Shown here: positions 17,784 to 26,991 of the stretch, piece after piece
How positions within the stretch are numbered: position 1 is the first letter of the stretch
Layout of the letters: each line of letters starts with the position of its first letter
NCBI RefSeq assembly: GCF_030548205.1
Contig: NZ_JAUORV010000016.1
Location: 1-64,000 of the forward strand
From: Aliiglaciecola sp. 3_MG-2023
Lineage (GTDB): Bacteria > Pseudomonadota > Gammaproteobacteria > Enterobacterales > Alteromonadaceae
Direction of reading: 5' to 3'
DNA length: 64,000 bases
Notes under the pieces: model-generated
Told to the model about the DNA's origin: nothing
Databases searched by the model: none
Seen by the model: the letters and a program-made list of their open reading frames with translations, nothing else
Translations under genes and position numbers: made by a program

Positions 17784-17825
17784 TAAATTTCCTTTTTAGT
17801 TTAATTCATATCTCAAGATCGGCGT

Positions 17826-18953
17826 TTAGCCTAGCGGCAATGGGACACTTATTTCAAGGTGCATACCCTTGTCATGCTTGATAAGTAACCTGCCATTAAT
17901 CATATCTATGCGTTCTTGCATACCGGTTAACCCATTTCCAGCTTTATAGGATTTATTAGGCTTACTGCCGTTATCACCTATGCACAAATGCATTGTGTTA
18001 TCGTCAATACGTGCGTCAATGTAAGCGTTAGTTGCGTTGCTATGTCGCAGAATATTGGTAACGGCTTCTTTGGCGACAAATGACATTTGCAGCTCAATAT
18101 CTATCGGCAAGTCCACTTTACTCAGCGTATTTGTTGTCAATGCAACTTCGATGTTGGCATTTTCGAGTAATTGAGTCAGCGTCTGTAATTCGCTTTGCAA
18201 GGAAAGCTTTTTCATGCCTGAAACGGCTTTCCTTACATCAGACAAGACTTCGCGGGAAACAGCACTAAGCTCAGCAAGTTGCGATTTTGCTTCATCTATA
18301 CGGTCATGCTGAAGGAGTTTTTCTGCAAGCTCGGCCTTTAATGCAATTGTTGACAGGGTATGCCCAACTAAATCATGTAAATCTCGACCGATGCGTTCTC
18401 TCTCAGCAATGGCACTAACCTGCGCCAGCTCATTTGCAGCATGCTGTTTGTGTATTTCGATGAACGCTTCCTTTCGCTCTAGCAAGCCAAAGGTGAATAA
18501 TGCTAAGCAACTAAAAACCGACGGAATCAGATAGCGTAAGTCAACGGCTTCATAATGCATAACCGAGACTACCATGGCGGTTATAACCGTTAGAAAACTG
18601 ACCAAACGCGCCCAACCAGCGCCATGATAACCAATTATAAAGGTGGCAAAACCAAATAAAAATACGCCAGCAAAGTTCAAAAAAGTGCCGCCGATACATG
18701 CTATTACAAGACAGGTTATTGGTAATATTACCGCTTTCCCCTTAGCCAATACTGACCATATGTAACATCCCACAAAGATGGCATAAATACCGAGGGAAGC
18801 AAACAGATGGAAGCTGCTAGGTGCAGCTTCACTGATAAATAATGGGATAAAATAGAAGAATGAGAACACCAACGAAATAAAAGACCATTTCTTGCGTTCT
18901 CCGCGCCCAAGGGCCGGCAAGCTTATATTGGTGTTTAAAGACGTGGCTGTCAT
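17826..18953 (-). CDS. DesK-type sensor histidine kinase
   Basis: 375-residue membrane kinase: about five or six helices in residues 25-158, then the HisKA_3 dimerisation segment with ERERIGRDLHDLVGHTL, where H193 is the phosphorylation site. The ATPase domain has NILRHSNATNAY (N box) and DNGSGKP-like GDNGSKPNK, and ends with GLTGMQERIDMINGRL. It pairs with the regulator just downstream. The preceding membrane-protein gene is 26 bp away in the same direction, making a three-gene operon. Confidence 0.9.
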   Translation of the reverse strand: MTATSLNTNISLPALGRGERKKWSFISLVFSFFYFIPLFISEAAPSSFHLFASLGIYAIFVGCYIWSVLAKGKAVILPITCLVIACIGGTFLNFAGVFLFGFATFIIGYHGAGWARLVSFLTVITAMVVSVMHYEAVDLRYLIPSVFSCLALFTFGLLERKEAFIEIHKQHAANELAQVSAIAERERIGRDLHDLVGHTLSTIALKAELAEKLLQHDRIDEAKSQLAELSAVSREVLSDVRKAVSGMKKLSLQSELQTLTQLLENANIEVALTTNTLSKVDLPIDIELQMSFVAKEAVTNILRHSNATNAYIDARIDDNTMHLCIGDNGSKPNKSYKAGNGLTGMQERIDMINGRLLIKHDKGMHLEISVPLPLG

Positions 18954-18979
18954 ATTATTTCCTTGTGATTGTTACTGCA

Positions 18980-19594
18980 TCACTTTGCGAGACTTGTTTT
19001 AAACGATGTAGCTGTTAATAAATCATTTTTGCTATCAGTTGAAACCTTGATGTTGGCATAACGTTTTTCTTGTATGTAAATACTGATCATATATATCACT
19101 ACAATGACAGCCGGTACAGTCACAAACACATGCTCAGGAGCAACAAAGTAGCAGGTTACTATCCCGATGGTTCGGGTAATGGCATGAAAGTATCCAACCC
19201 AATGCTGAATAGCCCATGATAACGGCATCCACATTAATCCGGCAAGAATCCCTACCGACATAGGAATCGATTCATTTTCTTTTGTTGCGAACGGCATGAC
19301 GATGGCAAACACTAACAATGCCATTACGACACCAGCCATAAACAAATTATCAAATTCATTTTTAGGGCCTTTGCGATTAAAAAAGTCTTCCCCTGTAAGT
19401 TTCGCGAAAAAAATGCCTAAATAGAAAATAGCACCACAACCCAACCAAACCGACCAGACCTTCGTTTCAACTGACTGTGCAAAAAAGCCAATAAGACCAA
19501 TTACAGTCCAAACTAACATACCGGCTAAAGGCATAGCTAAAAAACGACGTTGACGAAACTGCTCGCGTTGTTGATCTAAAGTAAATGTATTCAT
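18980..19594 (-). CDS. Multi-pass membrane protein of the kinase/regulator operon
   Basis: From the ATG at 19594 (preceded by ACGAGA) the protein is 204 residues, MNTFTLDQQREQFRQRR then six or so membrane helices and a short cytoplasmic tail. A longer reading to 19663 would run through the probable operator and is unlikely. I do not recognise a characterised family. Its position first in the operon suggests that it is either the target of, or an accessory sensor for, the DesKR-like pair. Confidence 0.65.
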   Translation of the reverse strand: MNTFTLDQQREQFRQRRFLAMPLAGMLVWTVIGLIGFFAQSVETKVWSVWLGCGAIFYLGIFFAKLTGEDFFNRKGPKNEFDNLFMAGVVMALLVFAIVMPFATKENESIPMSVGILAGLMWMPLSWAIQHWVGYFHAITRTIGIVTCYFVAPEHVFVTVPAVIVVIYMISIYIQEKRYANIKVSTDSKNDLLTATSFKTSLAK

Positions 19595-19659
19595 TGTAAT
19601 CTCGTAAGTTATGTAAAGGACGAGATTATTATTACGGATGGGGATACAAACAATAAGGC

Positions 19660-19690
19660 ACAAATGTCACCAATAAGATGTGACATTTGT
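19660..19690. promoter_or_regulatory. 11-bp perfect inverted repeat, probable operator of the DesKR-like operon
   Basis: ACAAATGTCAC at 19660-19670 and GTGACATTTGT at 19680-19690 are exact inverted repeats separated by nine bases. The centre lies about 80 bp upstream of the first operon start. Symmetry and spacing fit a dimeric LuxR-type regulator; autoregulation by the encoded response regulator is an inference. Confidence 0.65.
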
Positions 19691-20020
19691 CATAATAGGT
19701 TGGTGGGATCTAAGGTAAAAGTGCAATATTGCACACAACGTCGGCCATACTAAGAAGTTATAGGGCTGTTGGATAAGTTGCTTTCCCCAACTTATCAGTC
19801 ATTTCATTTTTTACCTTAAGTTGGAAAACCCTGTTGATGGACAAACAGGGAGAAAAAATTAACTTTTATGTATTTTCATCCAATAGTTACAATGAAAAAT
19901 GATTGTATAAGTGCTCTTAATCTATTAATTTGAGATCCAAATTATTAGATGATAATTAGAAGCTTAAGCTACACTTTTTGTGAGAATGTTCCGTATCATT
20001 TAAGTCGTAAGGGAAATAAA

Positions 20021-21286
20021 ATGGTTCAGGTCTTATCCTTACCTTTATTTATCACTTCTAGTATCAGCATACTTTTAAGCTTTTTCTTTTTGCTTTTATA
20101 TTATCGTCTAACCTCCCGACACGAAGAATCAGTTAAGTATTATTTGCTATTTTCCCTTTCCGCTTTAGTCAGTAGTATTTTTCTTGGCGGCTTTGCGGTG
20201 TTATTAAATTCAGGTCAGAACCTGAATTATTTAAACATTGCTAACCGTGTAACAGTTATTTGCGCAATGTATACCACCCTATTGAGCTTGCATTTCTATG
20301 TTGCGTTTTTTCAATACAAAGCACCGATATTTCTTAAGTGGTGCTACGTTATCAGTAGTGTTTTTTCATTACTGGCAGTGGTGCCAAATCAATACTTTCT
20401 TAGTAAAGAGTTTCACTCAACATCTGCGTACTATACCGGTTTAAAATATGGTTCTTTATTTCAACTATGGGGGGTATGGATATTAGTATTAGCCGTTTAC
20501 TGCATATTGATTTTAGTGAAAGTCTACTTACGTCAACGTAGACGACAAGAAAACAACAAAACTAACGCAGTATTACTGCTGTTATTAGCAAATACTGTCT
20601 GGATGATAACAGGGGTTTCCGATACTCTAACTGGAATACAAATAGTTGATTTACCACCACTTACATGGATAGGTTCATTTTTAGTGATTTCTACCATTGC
20701 TTGGGTACTTGTTCTGCATATCGATAATCTGTATGAAGAACGGCAACTGCTAAGTGATCGCCTTTTATATGACCATTTAACCCAAGCCTATTCTCGCAGT
20801 TATTTAGATATCCGCTTAAGCGAATCGATAAAGTTAATGTCACGCAATGAACTGACTTCGTTATCTGTTTGTATATTTGACGTGGACAACTTTAAAACCA
20901 TCAACGACCAATATGGCCATGGGAATGGTGATGAATTACTAAAAAATATCACCACAATTATAAAGGAGAACATTCGGAGCACTGACTGTATTGCGCGATT
21001 AGGAGGAGATGAGTTTGTAATATTATTCTCTGATAAACAGCCTGACAATCATGCTCTTATGATTGTCGAACGTATTCGAAAGAACATATCTGAAATGCGA
21101 TTTGGCATAGGAAATATCAAATTTAATGCATCATGTTCTTTCGGCATAGTTAGCGTAACGTCAGACCAATTACCCATGGATGACTTATCCAACCTGATGT
21201 TGACGTCTGCCGATAAGGCTTTATACAGTGCCAAACACAAAGGCAAAAATGCAATTGGTATTGCAAGTCTGTACGATTTGGCTTAA
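20021..21286 (+). CDS. Diguanylate cyclase with 7TM-type N-terminal sensor
   Basis: From the ATG at 20021 (RBS AAGGGA) the protein has 421 residues; the upstream frame from 19949 lacks an RBS. Seven membrane helices occupy roughly residues 5-230, resembling the 7TM sensor domain found before histidine kinases and cyclases. A GGDEF domain follows, with the intact active site RLGGDEF and the product-inhibition I-site RSTD five residues before it. It should make cyclic di-GMP at the membrane. The signal is unknown. Confidence 0.9.
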   Translation: MVQVLSLPLFITSSISILLSFFFLLLYYRLTSRHEESVKYYLLFSLSALVSSIFLGGFAVLLNSGQNLNYLNIANRVTVICAMYTTLLSLHFYVAFFQYKAPIFLKWCYVISSVFSLLAVVPNQYFLSKEFHSTSAYYTGLKYGSLFQLWGVWILVLAVYCILILVKVYLRQRRRQENNKTNAVLLLLLANTVWMITGVSDTLTGIQIVDLPPLTWIGSFLVISTIAWVLVLHIDNLYEERQLLSDRLLYDHLTQAYSRSYLDIRLSESIKLMSRNELTSLSVCIFDVDNFKTINDQYGHGNGDELLKNITTIIKENIRSTDCIARLGGDEFVILFSDKQPDNHALMIVERIRKNISEMRFGIGNIKFNASCSFGIVSVTSDQLPMDDLSNLMLTSADKALYSAKHKGKNAIGIASLYDLA

Positions 21287-21422
21287 CTAATCTGTTTAGC
21301 TATCGTCAAGGTAACAAACCTCCCTCATCAGAGTAACTTTATTTGACATCCAACATAGTTGAGTCAAAAGCAACAACTTCAAAAAGCAAACGATGCGCAA
21401 CCAAAAAGCCTCTGCAAGAACT

Positions 21423-21634
21423 AACGAGACACCCATAGCATTATCGAGACACCCATATTCACCATATGTCATTAACTAGACACCCATAATTCACTTTAAC
21501 TTAACTGAGTTATTCAATTAATAGCATGGGTGTCTCGTTAATTTATTCATTTGAATGGGTGTCTAGTTAATTTTGCCAGAGAGTGTCACATTGGTAGATT
21601 TTGGCCTCATGCCTCAACATGGGTGTCTAGATAA
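21423..21634. repeat. ATGGGTGTC repeat cluster A5
   Basis: Three minus-oriented copies (about 21423, 21441, 21472) are followed by three plus-oriented copies (about 21524, 21553, 21615). Matching flanks give good stems: AACGAGACACCCAT pairs with ATGGGTGTCTCGTT, and TTAACTAGACACCCAT with ATGGGTGTCTAGTTAA. It lies between convergent genes and may act as a bidirectional RNA 3' end structure. Confidence 0.92.
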
Positions 21635-21670
21635 CGGGTAAGGCAGTTAAAATAATGATAATGAAATTTG

Positions 21671-22432
21671 TCATTGTGGTTGATAATACACCGGCACTTC
21701 TTTTTGTTTATATCCGTTAATATAAAATCGAGTAGGCCAATCATGGGGTGGATAGTGCGCATCCATTTCTGGGCGCTTCGGTGTAACATCTTTAGTTTGG
21801 GAATGTGGAAGAAGTTGATTACTGCCAGGCACTGTATCTCTGGTATCAATATAAGAGTCACTAAAGTCTCCACATGTACCAAAGTGCTCAATACCATAAT
21901 CCCAAAATATACCCGAATACACGCTAACAGGATCCAGATAAGTTGTTTGAACAATTAACTGTGGATTCGTTGATTTCGCGCCTTCACATATACCAAGGAC
22001 AACAAATGCGCCGCAACTATGACCAATAGCATGAATTGCCTTTACGGATGATTGCTTCGCAATCCGCTCCCCAATCTCAATGCCAATTTTTTTACCGGCA
22101 ACTGAACATAAAAACACATTGCCAGAAAAGTCGCGCCAATCAATGCTGTGGTTCTGTTGTTTTGTGCCAGCTAGTTGGGGGTAAGTATCTTCTGCCATCA
22201 AATTTTGCAATTCATCACTCCAATCCGCGGGTGACCCTTTCACCCCATGAGCCGAAAGAGTGATGTACTCCAGTCCTTTTTTGATAGGAAACTGAGTGAC
22301 CGATGAAAAGTCTCTTGGCCAATATACGTAAATTGCAAATCCTAAGGTGCCCAGTATGAATGGAATACCAGGGATAATTACCAACCACCACCAAATGAAG
22401 CGGATCAATGTTTTTTTACTGATTTTGAACAC
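21671..22432 (-). CDS. Membrane-anchored alpha/beta hydrolase-like protein
   Basis: 253 residues. One N-terminal membrane helix (about 12-34) is followed by an alpha/beta hydrolase-like domain: LSAHGVKGSPADWSDEL resembles the oxyanion strand, HAIGHSCGAF holds the nucleophile elbow (GHSCG), and later Asp and His (DTRDTVPGSN, HYPPHDW) could complete the triad. The substrate is unknown. The start at 22432 is the only reasonable one. It is monocistronic, separated from the cyclase gene by repeat cluster A5. Confidence 0.7.
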   Translation of the reverse strand: MFKISKKTLIRFIWWWLVIIPGIPFILGTLGFAIYVYWPRDFSSVTQFPIKKGLEYITLSAHGVKGSPADWSDELQNLMAEDTYPQLAGTKQQNHSIDWRDFSGNVFLCSVAGKKIGIEIGERIAKQSSVKAIHAIGHSCGAFVVLGICEGAKSTNPQLIVQTTYLDPVSVYSGIFWDYGIEHFGTCGDFSDSYIDTRDTVPGSNQLLPHSQTKDVTPKRPEMDAHYPPHDWPTRFYINGYKQKEVPVYYQPQ

Positions 22433-22998
22433 GACTACTCAAATTTTAATAAAGGACCTTTAGTGTGAAGAGTTAATGAATCTTAAGCAAGTTTGTTGCT
22501 GTGCCAACTTCGCCACGTTGGTAAATGCATTTTGTAGTAGATATTACAGACTAGTTTGATCGCACCAAGTCTTCTATGAATGCTAACGTTTGGTTCTCCA
22601 ATGCAAGTAGCACCATCTCAATAAATGCGTTCAACTAACCCCTTTTTAATGAGGCACGGCTAAAAACAATCTGAAGATATGTATTCGCGTTGAAAACCTC
22701 AAAATAGAATTTGCATTTGTCATGACGTCCCTTGAATTTGCATGAGTTAACTCCCGAGTAACTTAAATTCCAAAATTAGTCTTTGATAAGCTTCCTACGC
22801 TACTTGGGTAAAGTATTCGTAAACGATATTGCATGATTGGCGCTCGCTGAGGCATGCTTAAGGTCAAATAAAAAGACCATAAAGTTTGAGCAGTAAATTG
22901 TTTATGGCAGCAATATTTACCGTTGGTCACGATGAATCCTTTAAAAACAGCAGCTCAAACACCTAAGTAACTTCCCAATCGAGTCAAGGATAAAAAAC
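22433..22998. other. Gene-free interval, nothing recognised
   Basis: About 566 bases between divergent genes. It has no open frame with coding character, no copy of the local repeat families and no RNA gene that I can recognise. It presumably contains two promoters. Confidence 0.5.
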
Positions 22999-24702
22999 AT
23001 GTGGAATTTGCGATTATTGATCGTTGTTACCCTACTCATCGCTTTGCCTTTTTTTGCATTCGCCCACCATGGTAGTAGTGGGCAATTTGATACCAGTACA
23101 ACGTTTGAGGTTAGTGGTCAGGTCACTGATGTAAGACTGGTTAACCCCCATGCCTATGTTTATTTTGATGTCACTAACAGTGCTGGAGAATTGACGAATA
23201 TGCGTTGTGAATTGCAGTCTGGCTCTTTACTCAAACGTCGAGGGTGGACAACGGATATGTTTAAGGAGGGCACTAAAATTAAAATTCTAGGTTCACCCGA
23301 CCGTACAGATCCCACTACCTGTTACATGAATCAGATTACTTTTGAAAATGGTATTACTGCCTCGCGTAACAGTATTTTTAATGACGATGGTACACTTGCA
23401 TCAAGCAGTACAAACTTAGCACAGGAGTCAGCGTTAGCGCATCGCCCAATTAAACGTGCCGATGGTACCCCTAACCTTGATGGAAATTGGGCAATGGTGC
23501 GTGAAAAAGGTGCTCCTCCGGGAGCTGGCGGAGGCTCTCCAATAGTGCTAACTGCGGCAGGTAAAGCAGCGGTAGAAGGAGCAAATTCAGAGCAAAACCC
23601 GAGATTTCAATGCAAAGCTACCAATATCATAATGGACTGGTGGTTCGATCAAATGGTCAACACCATTCACCAAACAGATTCAAGTATCGAATTAACTTAT
23701 GGTTTCATGAACCTCAAACGGACAATATATCTAGATGACACTCAGATGCCTAAGGATTTCGTGCCAAATCGCGCCGGATTCTCAACGGGTCAATGGCAAG
23801 GTGAAACGCTAGTAGTAACAACGACAGGGTTTGATGAAGGCTGGATAATGGCGCCCTTAGGGGGCGAACGTGGAGGAATGCCAAGAGGCAGACCAGACTT
23901 CCCTTCAAGAGGAGATGCAACTAAAGAAGTTGGCAAACGTCCACCTAAGCCACCTGGCGGGGGTGGTCCTCCTTCACCCGCTAAGAACAGCCCAGAATTA
24001 ACCATCATAGAATACTTTTCATTGAGCGAAGACGGTACGCAGCTTACTCGAGAATACACATTGACGGATCCTGTTAATCTTGAGAAACCAATGACGGGCT
24101 CAGATAAAGTTATGCTCACCGATGATGCCTATGAGCCCTATGATTGTGATGACTTAACTACAGAACGAAAAAATGTATCAAATACTCAGAATCTCAATGC
24201 AAGCATTTCATTGAAGAAACCTTCTCCTTTGGATAATGCCATCATGCAGCCTCTGCATTGGCTTGAAGACTCTCCCCTTGGTTTGACCATTTCAAGCACA
24301 CAGTGGGGATACCCCATCGCCCTCTCGTTACATGCAATAGGCATGGCTACTTTGGTAGGTATTGCTTTAATGCTCAGCGTCAAAGTACTAGGTTTTGCAT
24401 CAGCAATACCAGTAACCGCTATGACTGCTTATTGGCGAGTTGCCCAAGCTGGATTTGTTATAAATTTGCTTTCAGGTGCAGCTTTGTTTTGTGGGAATGC
24501 TTCAGAGCTTTATTTTAATTGGGCTTTTCGGATCAAACTAGGCTTAGTATTTCTGGGGTTATTTATTACTTGGTGGATGTACAACACATCCATTAAGCGC
24601 TCAAATACAATCATTAAACCCCAGATTAAACTTGCTACTTTTGTTTTGGCTGTATGGGTAGCAGCGATTATTGCTGGTCGCCTAATCGGTTATATGTCCT
24701 AA
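22999..24702 (+). CDS. DUF6152 periplasmic domain fused to a DUF6644 membrane domain
   Basis: 567-residue exported protein. A signal peptide (about 1-22) is followed by a DUF6152-type domain beginning HHGSSGQFD and containing NPHAYVYFDV. A middle region includes a Gly/Pro-rich linker near 295-330. The last 165 residues hold four or five membrane helices of DUF6644 type, with a conserved-looking His in ALSLHAIGMA. AAGGA precedes the ATG. The next gene encodes a stand-alone paralogue of the membrane domain. The function is unknown; a redox or metal-related role is only a guess. Confidence 0.75.
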   Translation: MWNLRLLIVVTLLIALPFFAFAHHGSSGQFDTSTTFEVSGQVTDVRLVNPHAYVYFDVTNSAGELTNMRCELQSGSLLKRRGWTTDMFKEGTKIKILGSPDRTDPTTCYMNQITFENGITASRNSIFNDDGTLASSSTNLAQESALAHRPIKRADGTPNLDGNWAMVREKGAPPGAGGGSPIVLTAAGKAAVEGANSEQNPRFQCKATNIIMDWWFDQMVNTIHQTDSSIELTYGFMNLKRTIYLDDTQMPKDFVPNRAGFSTGQWQGETLVVTTTGFDEGWIMAPLGGERGGMPRGRPDFPSRGDATKEVGKRPPKPPGGGGPPSPAKNSPELTIIEYFSLSEDGTQLTREYTLTDPVNLEKPMTGSDKVMLTDDAYEPYDCDDLTTERKNVSNTQNLNASISLKKPSPLDNAIMQPLHWLEDSPLGLTISSTQWGYPIALSLHAIGMATLVGIALMLSVKVLGFASAIPVTAMTAYWRVAQAGFVINLLSGAALFCGNASELYFNWAFRIKLGLVFLGLFITWWMYNTSIKRSNTIIKPQIKLATFVLAVWVAAIIAGRLIGYMS

Positions 24703-24713
24703 GGAAAAAATTA

Positions 24714-25205
24714 ATGAATAATTTACTATCTTGGGTCATCGATACACTCAACTCAACTTCCTTAAGCGGTCTTGTAATGAACAATGCCTATGTGTTTCCT
24801 GCATTGGAAATGGCTCACTTTTCAGGTTTATGCCTGCTATTTGGCTCGTTACTAATTGTCGACTTAAGGATCCTCGGTTTTGCCAAAGCGGTGCCGATTA
24901 TTCACGTCGAAAAATTCATTCATTTCGCGATTATTGGATTTAGTATCAACCTCATATCTGGATTGCTATTTGTGGTTGGAGATTCAGATCGATATTTAGT
25001 GAATATCGCTTTCGGGACAAAAATGGGGATGATTGCACTCGCCGGCATCAATACAATTTACTTTATTCGATACATAAAACCACAACTGCAGGCTGGAAAG
25101 CAATCAAAAGACTTAAGCAAAGGAGCTTACACAGTGGCTTGGCTATCTTTGATTTCTTGGACCTGTGTCATTATTCTTGGGCGCTTTATTCCCTATGTAG
25201 AATAA
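24714..25205 (+). CDS. DUF6644 membrane protein
   Basis: 163 residues from the ATG at 24714 (RBS AAGGAA, 11 bp after the preceding stop). It has four or five membrane helices. It is paralogous to the C-terminal membrane part of the upstream protein: both share an ALE/LSxH element, a LGFAKAVP/LGFASAIP loop, an INLISG/INLLSG helix and a final IxxGRxIxY end. The pair probably forms a membrane complex. The longer frame from 24654 overlaps the upstream gene and lacks an RBS. Confidence 0.75.
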   Translation: MNNLLSWVIDTLNSTSLSGLVMNNAYVFPALEMAHFSGLCLLFGSLLIVDLRILGFAKAVPIIHVEKFIHFAIIGFSINLISGLLFVVGDSDRYLVNIAFGTKMGMIALAGINTIYFIRYIKPQLQAGKQSKDLSKGAYTVAWLSLISWTCVIILGRFIPYVE

Positions 25206-25223
25206 CCATATTTAACGGTTTAT

Positions 25224-25421
25224 TTATCTAGACACCCATGATGATATATTGCCGTATTTGACGATATTTAACGAGATATTTAACGAGACACCCATGTTTA
25301 TAGTTTTTCCCAACTTAGTATTCTTTAACGTGGGTGTCCTCGTAAACTCAAAATAGAGATAGTTGCCAAAGAAACTCCTAACATGGGTGTCTTGATAACT
25401 CATAACATGGGTGTCTCAATT
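25224..25421. repeat. ATGGGTGTC repeat cluster A6
   Basis: Minus-oriented copies at about 25224 (TTATCTAGACACCCATG) and 25280 (TTAACGAGACACCCATGTT) are followed by plus-oriented copies at about 25327 (AACGTGGGTGTCCTCG), 25380 (AACATGGGTGTCTTGATAA) and 25404. The cluster lies between convergent genes. The remaining 200 bases to 25629 show nothing I recognise. Confidence 0.92.
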
Positions 25422-25629
25422 ATTTTTAATTATTAATTGAAGCTATTGGATAAAAAGAGAATCTGAGTGTAGGTTATGGTTTTGTACTAACCCGTAATTA
25501 AAACGCGTCGTGAAGGTAATATTACCACTTGAGAAAGGAGTCTATATTTAGTGACTTCCACATTAGTAGTTAATATTCGAAAATGAGTTATTTTACCAAG
25601 CCGCTAGAATCCCCTTTTTTGTTCTTAAC

Positions 25630-26157
25630 TTAGTTTTGTAATGCATTTTTTGCACGTATTGCGGCAATACGCTTTATGCCATCTTCAATAACAGTGGCTT
25701 GCTTTTCTACAATTAAAACTTGTTCTTCAGTTTCTTCAATGCTGGACTTTAACTGCTCTTTTGCAATATTTTTCTGTTCTATTTCGTTTTCGCGAGCCGC
25801 AATTAACGAAATACTGTGTTTATTCATGTTCTCAATAGCCGTTGTTTGTTGCTGGATAGTCGCAATATCCGCTCTTAGTTCATCGCGCTCTTGTTCAGAA
25901 ATCTGATATTTCGCTAATTCGCGTTTAGCATGAAATAACTGAGCATTATAATCATCGAGGGCTTGGCTAATTCCCTCCGCACGTTCGTTTAAATTATCTA
26001 AACGATCGCGCATTGCCTGTAAGAACTTATCAAATTGTCCAGTTGTCGAACCCACTATCACGTCTATTGAACTTTGCTCTTCGGGTTTTTCAGAAACAGC
26101 ACAACTGGTTAAACTAAAATAAAAAACTATCAAAAAAATCGTCTTCAAATATGACAT
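25630..26157 (-). CDS. Coiled-coil lipoprotein of the kinase operon
   Basis: 175 residues: signal peptide with lipobox LTSC (Cys about 19), then an almost wholly helical, charged, heptad-like coiled coil from about residue 40 to the end, rich in Glu, Gln, Lys and Ile. It is the third gene of an operon with a Ser/Thr kinase, 11 bp after the preceding gene. No enzymatic motif is visible. It could be an envelope structural or sensing partner. Confidence 0.7.
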   Translation of the reverse strand: MSYLKTIFLIVFYFSLTSCAVSEKPEEQSSIDVIVGSTTGQFDKFLQAMRDRLDNLNERAEGISQALDDYNAQLFHAKRELAKYQISEQERDELRADIATIQQQTTAIENMNKHSISLIAARENEIEQKNIAKEQLKSSIEETEEQVLIVEKQATVIEDGIKRIAAIRAKNALQN

Positions 26158-26168
26158 GGCTTTTCTCC

Positions 26169-26978
26169 TTAACTAGCAATTAAGTTAGCCATAACTGCTT
26201 CATCTGACTTTAATTCATTAATCGTAATTTGCAAATTCGCTAACATAGATGCAAGATTTTGCCTTTTCTTCACGAGCTCATCATAAGCTTGTTGTGTTTT
26301 TTCTTTGTCTGTTTCTAAATTAGAAATTTTCGACTTTGACTCTTCTAACGCATTGTCTAAATAAACCAAAGTGTCGTCATAACGATTTTTTAGCAACAAG
26401 CTTTCATCAAGGCGCGCTTTGGTGTCAGCTTTGAGTTTTTTCGCTTCTTCAATTTCTGCCGCCGTCAATGAAGCCTTAGCTTTCAAAGCTTCCATTCGCG
26501 CACGCGCTTCTTCAATTTCTGTTTGCGTTTTCTCAAGTGCACTTTGACGGGTTTCAATGGCGGATTCTGAAGCTGTTATCTCAGAATCTAAATATTCATA
26601 TTCACTAGCATAAGCTAGACGTCTAACCCTAATCGCTTCCCCAACATATTCACCAAAGACAATGCCAGCTTTCATACCTATAGCAACACAGGCTGCTATA
26701 GCTTTAGAGCGAAATGGCATATTTCCTACCTTTTTATGGCAACCATAACCAAGCGCGATGCCCCCAACCACTTGACCAATTGTTTTTGAAGTTGCGATAT
26801 CTTCTTTGCCTAACTGCTCAATTGGAGAACTAACATCAAAATCACTTAAATCTTCTGCCTGACCGCTGTCTGATTTATCTTTACTCGGAAAACCTGGAAT
26901 TGTCCATTCAGCTTGACTAGGTAATGACACTAGAGAGGACGAAAGCGTCAGTAACAAAAGTAGTTTGTACGTATTCAT
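26169..26978 (-). CDS. Exported glycine-zipper/coiled-coil protein of the kinase operon
   Basis: 269 residues: signal peptide (about 1-23, cleavage near QAEW), a linker, a Gly/Ala-rich hydrophobic stretch around 65-110 (IGQVVGGIALGYG, then AIAACVAIGMKAGIVFG), and a long coiled coil from about 130 to 265. The hydrophobic stretch could insert in a membrane. It lies 13 bp after the kinase gene and 11 bp before the coiled-coil lipoprotein gene, so all three probably act together. Confidence 0.7.
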   Translation of the reverse strand: MNTYKLLLLLTLSSSLVSLPSQAEWTIPGFPSKDKSDSGQAEDLSDFDVSSPIEQLGKEDIATSKTIGQVVGGIALGYGCHKKVGNMPFRSKAIAACVAIGMKAGIVFGEYVGEAIRVRRLAYASEYEYLDSEITASESAIETRQSALEKTQTEIEEARARMEALKAKASLTAAEIEEAKKLKADTKARLDESLLLKNRYDDTLVYLDNALEESKSKISNLETDKEKTQQAYDELVKKRQNLASMLANLQITINELKSDEAVMANLIAS

Positions 26979-26991
26979 CGTTTAATCCTTT

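Noticed and set aside
21607-21958. Open frames on both strands within the hydrolase gene
   Set aside because: Shadow frames overlapping the 21671-22432 gene, without RBS or family signature.
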